DNA of 64,000 bases from assembly GCA_032622095.1 (NCBI GenBank), contig CP136066.1, forward strand, positions 114,285,319 through 114,349,318, written 5' to 3'. Under the pieces are notes generated by a model, which saw only the letters and a list, made by a program, of their open reading frames with translations, ran no database searches and was not told the origin of the DNA. Origin of the DNA: Siphonodentalium dalli. Taxonomy: Eukaryota > Mollusca > Scaphopoda > Gadilida > Siphonodentaliidae. Of this stretch, positions 32,881 through 43,639 are shown piece by piece. Both the position numbers and the translations under genes were made by a program. Positions within the stretch are counted from its first letter, which is position 1, and each line of letters begins with the position of its first letter.

Positions 32881-34193
32881 TAGTGCTGGGACGGTTGTCC
32901 GGATAACCGGTTACGGTTCAGTTACGCGTGTCAACCGGTTGGAGGAGGCCACAACCGGATAACCGTAATATTGATAACGATCGTACTATCATCGTAGTAC
33001 TCCGTGTAAATGTTGCCGCAATCATTTACGGAAGTTTAAGTAACGAGAGTAAGTAATAAGAAGCCGCTTAGAAGCGATTTCGACAGTTGATTGTGTATTC
33101 ATATACCCCACAACACATGCCTGTTTGATCACCGGCAGCTTTTCTAGATATGAAACCAACAACTACACTCTGTGTCAGTCTGTGAATCACTTGCTACACA
33201 TTCAATGCCAATTTCCTTTGGCGGCATTACATGACGTTCCGGCTGCACGCGCACCGCGACATACATCAAAGCAATCAAGTCTAGACTTTTACTACGTCAT
33301 CAATAGTATGTGTTTTCTTGAAACTGCCCCACCCCCTTGTCATTAGCATTAGTTTGTCTCAAAGCGATGACAGAAGACCTACAATAACGGAAATCGAACG
33401 TTTGGGGATATAGTCCTAATTGAAGATGACGAGAACAAAAAGAAGAAGAAATGGGCGGTATATATGCAAGGCCTGCCGAACGCGATTCGTTTATTCTGGA
33501 TCAACATCCAATATGAAGTCGCACATCCAGAAAAAACACATAGGCCTACTGGGAGTGGGAACTCAGAGTATATCTAGTGATGTGTTTGATAACTTTATTT
33601 CCTAAACACTGGCTGGGGCTTGCGTAATGAATCACGACGATTTAATTTTGTTTGAATTTCTTTATTAAATAATTGAAGTAACATCGTGTAGCCACTGTGA
33701 TTAATACATACCTGGATATACCCAAACACTAGTAAACATTACTAAACAACAGTATACCTACCTTCAGTACCTTGTTTGGGCTAATCGTGCCCGGGATATA
33801 ATACACGAGGGAGGAACTATATTTCGTCGCTGAAGGTTTTGCAAGCAAGCGTTATTTATGCGGTGCGGAACTCCCGTAAACATCGATATACTAGCGCACC
33901 ACTGATATATATTATATTTTAGTTTGTTTGGGCTCAAAACTGAATTAATTTATACACATTTACCACTATTTGATCGCCGTAGCGGGAACGCATTGTACGA
34001 CCAAGACATCGTTTGTGATCGCATGTATATCAACGTTTCCGGGACGCGTAATGAACACTTGATATGCCGATATTGTGACCAGTGTATTCAATCTCATACT
34101 TAGGGTAATGCTGGTCGCGGTTATAACCGGTTATGGTTAGGTTAATGCCTGTGGTTAACCGGTTAGAAAAAATACCCAACCGTCCCAGCACTA
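32881..34193 (+). mobile_element. hAT element relic with perfect 8-bp TSD
   Basis: 1313 bp. TIRs TAGTGCTGGGACGGTTG at both ends, with ATAACCGGTTA repeats just inside. Target duplication ATTTGGTG at 32873-32880 and 34194-34201, identical. Contains a BED-finger remnant (33426-33605) but no catalytic hAT domain, so an internally deleted derivative. Confidence 0.9.
33426..33605 (+). pseudogene. BED-type zinc finger remnant of a hAT transposase
   Basis: Encodes a basic start (MTRTKRRRNGRY), then CKACRTRFVYSGSTSNMKSH and IQKKH, matching the BED pattern C-x2-C-xn-H-x4-H that hAT transposases use for DNA binding. The frame ends at TAA 16 residues later, far short of a full transposase (usually 500-700 aa). 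It could be a deleted exon rather than a small functional protein. Confidence 0.7.
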
Positions 34194-34649
34194 ATTTGGT
34201 GCAAATTTGTTGAAAAATGTTTGAGTTATCGCAGCATGCATCAATTATAAGTGTGAAAAAGGGCCATATAACTCCATAAAAAAAAATAACTTATATTCAA
34301 ACTGTAGTGACTGTAGTTTTGTTGGGCTCATAAACTCGATATACAAAATTTGGTTGCAATCGGATAGAAAATGTTTTGAGTTATCGCACCATGTGTAAAA
34401 CCGTCTACAGACATACAGATGCACAGACGGACGGACGACGTTGATACAATGTACTACAAGAAAACCATAGTCAGAAATGGTAACGCCACCAAGATCGTAT
34501 TATTAGCCATAAATATAAATAATAATACAATTATTCTATAAACTAGCTTTCAAATTTTATGCGGGAAATTTGCGTACTTCCATATTTCAAGTTTTCCCGT
34601 TTCTCGTGGCATACATTACTTTCATCAAACTGTCTTCTTTATTACACAA

Positions 34650-35235
34650 GCTGATAGGCCCGACTTCACCCGGGCTGTTTCCCATCTGCTTTCCGGTGAA
34701 ATGTGCGATTTGACCTTCAATTGACTATTTCGAAAGTCAAGGTCAGGTCAGGGTCATGATTTGTCCAGTCCAAAACACCCCCACCCGTAGAAAACTACCC
34801 ATAGGTATCAAATTTCGTCGAAATCCGTCCGTTTTACCCAACTTGACCTTTAATTAACAATTTTGAAGGTCAAGGTAAGGTCAGAGTCATGATTTGACCC
34901 GTCCAAAACACCCCCCCCCCCCCCCCCCCCCCCCCCCGACAAAAGTACCCATAGGTATCAAATTTCGTCGAAATCTATCCGTTTTATCCGAGTTGACCTT
35001 TGATTGGCCATATTGAAGGTCAAGGTCAGGCCGAGGTCACGATTTGACCCGTTCAAAACTCTCCTCGGACCAAAGTATCCCTAGGTATCAAATTTCGCCG
35101 AAATTTGTCCGTTTTACCCAAATTGACCTTGCATTGACAGTTTTAATGGTCAAGGTCAGGTCGGGGTCACGATTTGACCCGTTCAAAACACTTCCCGGAC
35201 ACAAATACCCATAAGTATCAAATTACGTTGAATTC
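34650..35235 (-). repeat. Helitron-like core repeat array (about 130-bp unit) with 27-C run
   Basis: Four units with TGACCTT, GAAGGTCAAGGTCAGGTC, CACGATTTGACCCGTTC and GGTATCAAATTTCGTCGAA; GTATCA starts at 34805, 34955, 35085 and 35215. The second unit has an uninterrupted run of 27 C (34911-34937). At the left, GCCCGACTTCACCCGGGC is a hairpin matching the ends of the 48-51 kb elements, read on the minus strand. Confidence 0.7.
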
Positions 35236-35849
35236 TATGGAAAGCCGAGGAGGACATGTTGGTTGCTAATTGCTAGATATACGACGCGGTATTTTGAAGG
35301 TGTTTCAAACTAGGAGATAGAAGTATTCTGCCTTTCAAATGGTGATGAATTATAGTAGTTTATTCAAATTTTATGGCATAAATTGTTATTAAAACCGTAT
35401 ATACTATAAAAAATTAATGACTCGAAAATTAAGTGGGCCTTTAAACAAAGTCACAATTGCATTTAGGCTCATCTCATACTCGTCCATTCAGCGATATTCT
35501 ACTGCGCAGTTTGTTATAGCCTCCAGTATTTATTGAGCGTTATACCCCCAACTGTTATAATTCGCCTTTAGCAGGCGTACTCTTGCCTCAGATTATTGAG
35601 ATATTAGGTCACACTGACTCACACATAATCACATTAAATCGCATCGTAACATAGCAATTGTGTGGGCTCCTTGGCGTGAATGTGTAATGAGAAATAGGTC
35701 ATACGTAATGCCATTAAACTCAAGAAAACCCTCGAAAACAAAACAAAATCACATTTAATGTTTTACGTTATTTCCTTCATAAAAAGAATCTTCGTGATAA
35801 TGAACCCTCTCGTTACTTTAGAATATAGAATTAACCTTAAAATAAAAAA

Positions 35850-35980
35850 AATCTTTGGAACACAGAACCTTCGGAATAACGAACCTTCGGATTGGTGAAC
35901 CTTCGGAATAGCGAACATTCAGAGAAATTTCGGAATAGTGGACCTTCGGGATAGTGAACCTTCGGAATAGAGACATGCCC
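35850..35980. repeat. Minisatellite GAACCTTCGGAATAGC
   Basis: About seven imperfect 16-bp units (CCTTCGGAATAGTG, CCTTCGGGATAGTG and similar). Related short arrays lie at 36400-36470, 61465-61540 and 63040-63200. Confidence 0.75.
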
Positions 35981-36399
35981 CCCAATATTCATATTATATG
36001 CCCAGAGTTCAAAGGTATGGACCCATAAAATTCTAAACTTGGCCCTTAAAATATTGAAATTCCAAATTGGAGCACACACAGAACACCACTTAAGTCAACT
36101 GAACCTATGTCATGTCCCAATGCGGGAGGGTCCATATATACCACAACATTCATAGTATATGCCAAGAATTCAAAGGTATGGGCCCACGTAATGACATAAA
36201 TCTCAAGAAAACCAGCGAAAACAAAACAAAATCACATTTAATGTTCTAAGTTAAGTTATTTCCTCCTGTATCTGTATCGGTGTGCGCGCATGATCAGTTC
36301 GGATGTGAGCGCACACTCCATATAAAGAATCTTTGTGAAAATGAACCCTCTCAAATTAGTCTCAATACTTTAAAATATAGAATTAACCTAAAAATAACA

Positions 36400-36470
36400 A
36401 AAACCTTCGGAATAGAGAACCTTCGGAATAGCGGACCTTCGGGATAGCAAACCTTCATAATAGAAGCATG
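36400..36470. repeat. Minisatellite GAACCTTCGGAATAGC, second array
   Basis: Four units. The sequence around it (CAAGAAAACC...CGAAAACAAAACAAAATC, GAATCTT, ATGAACCCTCTC) also repeats that around the first array, so 35700-36000 and 36180-36480 are diverged copies of one segment. Confidence 0.7.
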
Positions 36471-36758
36471 TCCCCACAATTACACCGGTGACGTAAACAC
36501 ATGTGCCAATCTTAGTTGTACTCTCGTAATTATCGGTACGATGAAACGGTGACGGAATCTGACGAGGTTTGCCGAATGTACAATCACCCAGTGAATTATC
36601 GATCGACCATGCGATATCAAAAAACCAAAAGCTAGAAACACCACACTACGGTGGCGTAATGATACCATGCTATGGTATGGGTACCAATCAAAATGGCTCA
36701 AAAATGCTGAACCGGAAGTATCTGACCCGTACACCTTCAACAATGATTTTCTTGGATC

Positions 36759-37685
36759 CGGGCCCACTCGCACCAGGGCCAGCTCGCCCCAGGCCGTTTT
36801 TGGGGCGAGCTGGCCCACCTTTCAGGGGCGAGCTGGCCCGGGTATTACATTTGTATTAAAGTTGTAAATAAGTTAATATATATTAATATATTAATTTCTT
36901 AAGTTCAGATTATGATATATTTCAGAGTTATGTCCATCAATTTTGACATTTAGATTACTTTAGGCACGTTGTTAGCAAAGATAATAGCCATGCAGTTTAT
37001 CACACTAGTTGGTTTGAACGACGAACCGGCGAATTCATAAATAACAATAATGAACTGTTTTCACATTCTGGATATTAAAGTTTCTCTTATTCTCTGAGTT
37101 CATCTCACTATCTCTGGAGTTTGGGAAACCCTTAGAAGCCGTTATTATATCCCCATTCATATCCTATCAAAACAATAGAAGCAGGTTGTTTACACAGTAA
37201 CCAATCGACTAATCACACCTCACACTTCAGAGGATGAGATGGCTTCAGTGTGATAGATAATCACTTTCATATGCCGACCACATACCGTATATAAGCAGTG
37301 TAATATTTATCTGACATCATAACCACAAATATGTTCCGTTGTATCTGCGACTATATACAACGGCAGTGGTTCGACTCAAGCACAGTTTCGATCGAGGAAT
37401 GGAGTATATTCCGACATGACGTTCGGACAAATAATGATCTCGAAATTCCAAATTCAATGATACACATCTTGGGTATCAGTTGACCGATTTGGGTATCACT
37501 TTGTATGGTATCACTTGACTCGGGTATCACTTGACTGTAAGCCAGAGAAAGCAAGCAAAACGACCCCAAAACGACAACTTAAATAAGACATTATCCCTTG
37601 GGGCGAGCTGGCCCGGGGCGAGCTGGCTCGGGGCGAGCTGGCCCAGGTCGACTGGGGCGAGCTGGCCCTGGGGCGAGTGGGCCCG
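36759..37685. mobile_element. TIR element built of GGGGCGAGCTGGCCC repeats
   Basis: 927 bp. Ends CGGGCCCACTCG and complement; TIRs of about 30 bp include AGGGCCAGCTCGCCCC. The 15-bp unit GGGGCGAGCTGGCCC recurs three times at the left (two direct, one inverted) and five times at the right (37600, 37615, 37630, 37654, 37670). The core has no recognised gene. GC-rich ends contrast with AT-rich surroundings. No clear target duplication. Confidence 0.6.
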
Positions 37686-37737
37686 TTTCCGATTTTCTTC
37701 CTGGGACAATGTGGACAAGATGGGTGCCTACTGAACG

Positions 37738-38090
37738 CACCGAAATTACCTGACGTTGTGAATTATCTCTTCGATTATCATCTAAATTTTCAGAGTCGGG
37801 AATATAACCTGAATATTGACAAAACCGGCCACAAACTAACGGATAAACGCGAAAAGACTTCGCTTCAGCAGAAAGAGGATATTGCCATACCAAGTGTCAA
37901 CGACCTTGGCGTTGATATAGGATGCCAACCTTCACCTTCTACAAAGAAATACTTCCGGACAAGAAAGACAGCTCCTCAAAACGCGCGACCTTCACCGTAA
38001 ACAGTTCAGTCGGTGTGGAGTTCCGCCATGTGTTTGTGGAGCACCCCAATATGTTGGATTACATTAACAAAGAAATAGAGAATAGTATGA
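37738..38090 (+). pseudogene. Coding-like relic interrupted by the 38091 element
   Basis: Two overlapping frames look coding: one with PKLPDVVNYLFDYHLNF and DIAIPSVNDLGVDIG, the other with VEFRHVFVEHPNMLDYINKE. A frameshift near 37950 would join them. Removing the 38091-41613 insertion at its ATGA duplication keeps the second frame open into SQVKSQIYEYL at 41614 onward. I do not recognise the protein; it may be another mobile-element gene. Confidence 0.3.
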
Positions 38091-41000
38091 GGGTGATTCT
38101 ACGGTAACTGAGCAAAACACTGTCCAATGGGCACAATTCACCACAAGACAAGCACTGCTCATCACGAGCAAGTACAATGGCCATCATTTTAAAACTGAGA
38201 ATCCAGGCATTAATTAGATACCAAATTTAAGTGACTACGGTACCATACTCCGGTATGGTTCTTAGGCATGACGATGACCGGCAAGATACCATGAAACTGC
38301 ATGTCCCAGAGCAGACACGCCCAATTTCTCCGAGTTTTCTTATGCACTGGTGAATGTGTATTCAAAACCGAAATCCACCTTCTGTTGTGGAATTTTGCAA
38401 GGAATCTAATGCCACTAGAATTATACAGAGATACCAAAGAAGCATCCAACAAAAAGCTATTTATTTGTCCCAAAAACGTTGTCCCATGATCCAGAATAAT
38501 TACACTAACGTGAGCCTAAAATGGGTTGCCACGTTTCCCTTTGGTGTCAGTTGTATATCACATCTGTCGCAACGTGAATGGAAACTTCCATGTTAACAAT
38601 AACAAAATATGTTTCCTGAGAATTCGTGAAATTCTCAGGGAAATTAACATTTGAATCGCCGGATTTTGTACCGTATATTTATTCACCGTCATTACACTAA
38701 CGCGGAACACTAATATACTATATGCATTGACTGATCATTAAACAGTTTTGATAAACGCGTCTGAGGTAAGCGTGTTCACAATCTAGTTGATTGGTTTGGT
38801 TGTCGATATTCAAAAATGTTATCACATGATGAACGCGATATCGTCATTACACTAACGCGTCATTACACTAACGTTGTTTGTGTTAATGTAATGACGCTGC
38901 GTTGGTGTAATAACGAGGTTTTCATTATAGTCCAGACTCATGGTGTAACAATTGTGCAAAATGTGATACAATCATGAAACTTGGCATATATGTTCCCCGT
39001 GCACCACTCATCGTGTTCAGATATGGAGGCAATGGAGACAGGTTCTTCCTTAGCAACTGTTGCTAGGCAACTGCCCAACATCGAATAAAAGCACATGTGA
39101 CTAATATTATGGCAGTTTTAACAAACTAAAATATGCCATGTATCATTTTAATGGTGAAAATAATTATAATAGTTGTTGTCAGTGTGGATCTGACAGGAAA
39201 ATTACCATATTTATTACCTACCAGGGTGATAATGGTTGCTAGGGACATACCCGAAATCGAAAATATGACATATGACTGCTATTATGGCAATTTTAACAAA
39301 CTAAACTGCACCATGTAGCATTTTGTCTATGAAAACAATTATTTTTCTTTCCACAAAGGCATCGTCAACATACTTTTCTCTGTCCATGACGTAGATATAT
39401 CATGTATACGGGGCTGGGTCCATAAATGTGCTACGTATAGACACCTGCTAATTCTTGGGTACAATGTCATATCATACCTTTATCGACCTGTGTCCCATGA
39501 CCTACATATATGACCCCCGGTCCACTGCCAGCCTGCAGCATGGTGGCATTGGTGCATGGAATATTCAAAGGGACCACCACCCATGATCTTTATATAGGGC
39601 ATTGGTCAAATATATATATGTGTAGGTGGATACGTGGCATAACTGTCCGATGTGTCCATATAACCTAAAGTACATATTGACATCCTATGAGTCCATGATA
39701 TACTACAGACACTGTGCATGATATACATATATAGGCAGCTGGGTCCACGGCCTAACTATGGGTACCTGGTATTTACACCAAATAACAGCGCCATCGTCCT
39801 TCTGCGGTCAGAAACCATTCGGGTTAGTTGCTAATATACCTAGTTCCAAGTTGTCATTTAACATTCGAAAAAAGAGAAGAGTGTTGTCATTTTCATATAA
39901 CACACATAATAGTTCGATTATATCTCCATAAAGTTTCTTGGACCAAAATATCCTGAGCTGTATCTGATTTCGCCCATCACTGTTTATGTGTGGAGAAGGC
40001 CAGCAAATGTTATGACAACCTATACCCGGGAAAATTATCCCCACCCTCGAAGATACATACATGTAACAATTAACTTGTGTTTGACGAGCAGGGACGGGAA
40101 TAAATGGTGGGAAGGTTGTATCCGGAATTATGTATCCAGTTGTTCCCTTTCATCACCATATTTTTGTTGGCGAGGGGAGGGGTGGAAGCTCAAAGGATTT
40201 TCAGCACTTTAAGGGAGAAAGCAATCCGCACGAAGTAACTCTCGCGAACACTCATAAGTTTAGAACGTGAAACCCTGGTCTCCTTTAAACTTCTATATTT
40301 TTCCTGAGCTAGAAACTCGAAGTTGACGCTTCATATGGGGTCCGGAATCGCTGTCAGAACATTGACGTTTACAACAAAAATTCCAGGGAAGGCCCACACC
40401 GGGCCCATTATTTCGCGCACCACGCATTGACGCAATTTGGCTTCATTGACATCTTTAATTGATTGCATTTTCAATGAACTATATAAAATCGAAATTGACA
40501 CTTATGGGCTCCAGAATCATATCAAAGCAGTGATTTTTCACAAAGTTCCCCGATGGAGGCCGCCCAGGAATTTAGCTTCTATATTGGCACCTTAAACTGA
40601 TTGTTTTTCTCAATTAGAGATTATAAATTGAGGCCCAGAATCGCTCTCGGTGCACTGAGTATACACATATTTTCACAGGGCCGCCGCATGGGGTGGGCAC
40701 CGGACCCAATCCGCAGGATGGGGCCACACGCACAACCTCTTACTCTACACTACGCGCATTCGGCATCAGATTCGTAACCGCCCACCACAAAAGCTGGCTA
40801 CTGGATAATCCAAATCAAAGCCTTCTGCTGATGGTCAATAGCGACCACTAACCATCAGTAGAAGTATCGGATTACCTACGGGCTTGTTACACATCTGACA
40901 GCAACATACCTCTCTGTTCATTATAATGTCCACACTTACCCCAAAAACACATACAAATGGTTATAATAGGTATCGTATAATATGTACATGCACCATCTAC

Positions 41001-41613
41001 TGTCCAACAGGAGGATATAACGTCATTACACTAACGGTGCGTCATTACACTAACAAAATCGTCATTACACTAACGCTAAGGATTATCAGCTGAGTTATCC
41101 GAAATATATAACACAATGAATCTCCCATTCCATCGATTTATTCTTCGTGGGTGTTTAATATAATATGAATCATTATTCCCCATGAAAGTGGTTACGTCCG
41201 AGAATATTCAAGAAGTGTTCCGAAGAATGGGCGAAAAAATACACATGTTTGTGCCTCGAAAATTCAGATGAAGCTTTTATTTTCAGAACTAGAACCTCCC
41301 CGGCACTCCGAAAATTGCGAAGTTGCCAAGGAACGCGAATAACCATAATAAATGGCCATATCTTCGTAACAATACACGTGGTGCCTGCTTGAAATGATGA
41401 TAAAGTGCGTTAGTGTAATGACGTTTCTGGTTTACACTAACGGTCTAAAACAGACAAAATGAGAAAATAATCAGCAAATAATTTTTACCAACCACATTTC
41501 TCGAATATTTCTGTCTAACTACACATAGTGTGCCCTATCATACACCACAGAACGAAGTTTGTATTTCTGATGTACCGGGATACTCAAATTGCTCAGTTAC
41601 CGTAGAATCACCC
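38091..41613. mobile_element. 3.5-kb TIR element with dispersed CGTCATTACACTAACG motifs
   Basis: TIR GGGTGATTCTACGGTAACTG plus AGCAA (25 bp, identical at both ends), with possible 4-bp duplication ATGA (38087-38090, 41614-41617). The 16-bp motif CGTCATTACACTAACG or a close variant occurs at 38687, 38842, 38858, 41021, 41040, 41060 and, reversed, at 38881, 38900 and 41408, with weaker copies at about 38497 and 41431. A 172-bp direct repeat lies at about 39053-39350. No transposase is recognised. The superfamily is not assigned. Confidence 0.7.
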
Positions 41614-42128
41614 ATGAGTCAAGTAAAAAGTCAAATATATGAATATTTGATAATCATGATAGTATTGGATACAAGTAGTTCCATGCGCAGCATGTAGTTA
41701 CGGTTTACGATCAAGGTCACGCGTTTTGAGAAGCGGTCTTTCGATCGTTCCTTCTCAGTGCGCATTGCTGACATGTATATGGCAATCTAAATCTTAGCTC
41801 TCTGGAAACTGCTCTCATACAACAGGTTATTAAAAACAGCAATTTTATCTCTTCACTGAATAATGTTAATGAGATTCACCAAAGATATATATATTTTCGC
41901 ATAGGGTAATTTAAGTCTCTTTGTTGTAGACATATCAATCAATTGGGGTAGCTATGATGTAAATATTGCTGTTTCCAGAATATATTTTTTTACAATAAAG
42001 AGCATTACTCTCAATTTTCTTTCTGAAGATATGTCTATATGTGAATCGCATTGTATACTTCAATAAAGGGCGTAGGCCTACTGGTCAGAATTATGTTCAG
42101 ATTACACCACCCACATGAGAACCGGAAA

Positions 42129-42599
42129 AGGTACTCAATCCGATCAGAGGGTCCTATATTACTATTTCTTTGGCTTTGGGGGTAAAAAAATAATTGATTC
42201 GAGTCGAGGAACCTACCAATCAACGCTCAGGGTGATCAGATATCGATATTTGAAGTTTCGTTATTTCTATTCTTTCTGGCCCAGAACACAGTCATAATTG
42301 CGTTATTATTACCACTTGATTTTAGAGTTATCCATCCTTGTCTGTTTGAATAGTGTTTTGGTGTACACATCTCGAGCAGATTACTAAGTTAAGGGCAATT
42401 ATAAGTACTCATCTCGAGAAAATAACAAATTAAAAAAATCAATATCTAATAACTCTGAGCTTTGTTTGATGGGTTGCTCGACTCGAATCAAATATGTTTT
42501 ACCCCCAAAGCCAAAGAAATAGTAATATAGGATCCTCTGATCGGATTGTTGTTGTTGGAATCTGTTGAGATGGGGACCCTCTGATCGGATTGAGTACCT
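42129..42599. mobile_element. TTAA MITE, AGGTACTCAATCC family (insertion variant)
   Basis: 471 bp; right TTAA at 42600-42603, left target mutated. TIR AGGTACTCAATCCGATCAGA. The right end holds a duplicated CCTCTGATCGGATTG around TTGTTGTTGGAATCTG, a feature shared with the copy at 57575-57970. Confidence 0.8.
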
Positions 42600-43346
42600 T
42601 TAATATATCTCGGGCTGGCATGATACTAGTGCGATAAGATCGCGAAGGGACAGGAGGTCGCGCATGTTGGTTTCGTGGACACCACTTATTGATACTAGCA
42701 AAGTGCCGAAGAACATTATTGAGGGGACCCTTCCAACATCCTTCATACTGTATCATGACTCCATCTGTTGTGAACAAACCATCGACTTAGGCTTAATGGA
42801 TCGTTCTCACCCAAGAATATACTTGAGCTTTGAACCGTGAGGTCCCATGGCGATCAACACTCTGGGTCGTGGTATTTTCCCGTAAATTAGATAGTGTCTA
42901 TATATATTATAGTCGGATGATATTGGTTATGTTCAAATGGTGACACAGACATGAAACTGTACAGGTTTGTGCCACATGGGCCATTGGTCATTATAAGACC
43001 GAGAAACTTAGCCTATAGGCAACCACCGGGAATTGACTGGAAACTGCAATTATAATTCATAGCGCCGTAATTCAACGCCAGTGTTTGCGTTTCCGATGCA
43101 GTTAATACCCAAATGTGAAATTTGAGATACACCTGACCATCAGAGTGAACCAATTTCTGGTAATTCCGCGGCTCATACATGTACGAAACAAAATATGTTC
43201 TGAAGATGAATCACGGAAGAATTGTCACTGTCAGACTCTGAAACCGGCAAAATGTTGTGATCAGCATATTAATTGAGAAATTACTGCCGTCGCACACTTG
43301 TCGTTGCCCATATAATTGACAAACGAAAATATAAATCTACTTTCAG

Positions 43347-43630
43347 GGTATTATGAGTTGTTAGGTTCATTTTAATTGACACAGGTGCGTTGTTGAAAGT
43401 TTCAGGTGGATATATTGGTTCGATGCTAGCGTCATCTTGTTTCCTCATCGAAAGTTCCCCTCAGGGACATAAATCTATATATTGTCAGGGGATTATGAGT
43501 TGTTATGTTCATTTTATTTGACACAGGTGCGTTGTTGAAAGTTTCAGGTGGATATATTGGTTCGATGCTAGCGCCATCTTGTTTCCTCGTCGAAAGTTCC
43601 CACCAGGGACACAACTTACACATGTTTGTC
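43347..43630. repeat. 142-bp tandem duplication
   Basis: Two copies containing TTATGAGTTGTTAGGTTC, ACACAGGTGCGTTGTTG, GGTTCGATGCTAGCG and TTCCTCATCGAAAGTTCC; ACAGGTGCG starts at 43381 and 43523. Few differences between copies. No gene recognised. Confidence 0.75.
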
Positions 43631-43639
43631 GCCCAGACA

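Larger units (their letters stand above)
32730..34480 (+). repeat. Dispersed repeat with GGGCTATAACACC units, host of a hAT insertion
   Basis: Flanking 32881-34193, two to three related units contain AGGGCCATATAACTCC, CATACCAAATTTGGTG, TGTTTTGAGTTATCGCACCATG, ending in ACAGACGGACGGACGACG (34423-34440). This looks like the core repeat and tail of another non-autonomous element. Confidence 0.5.
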
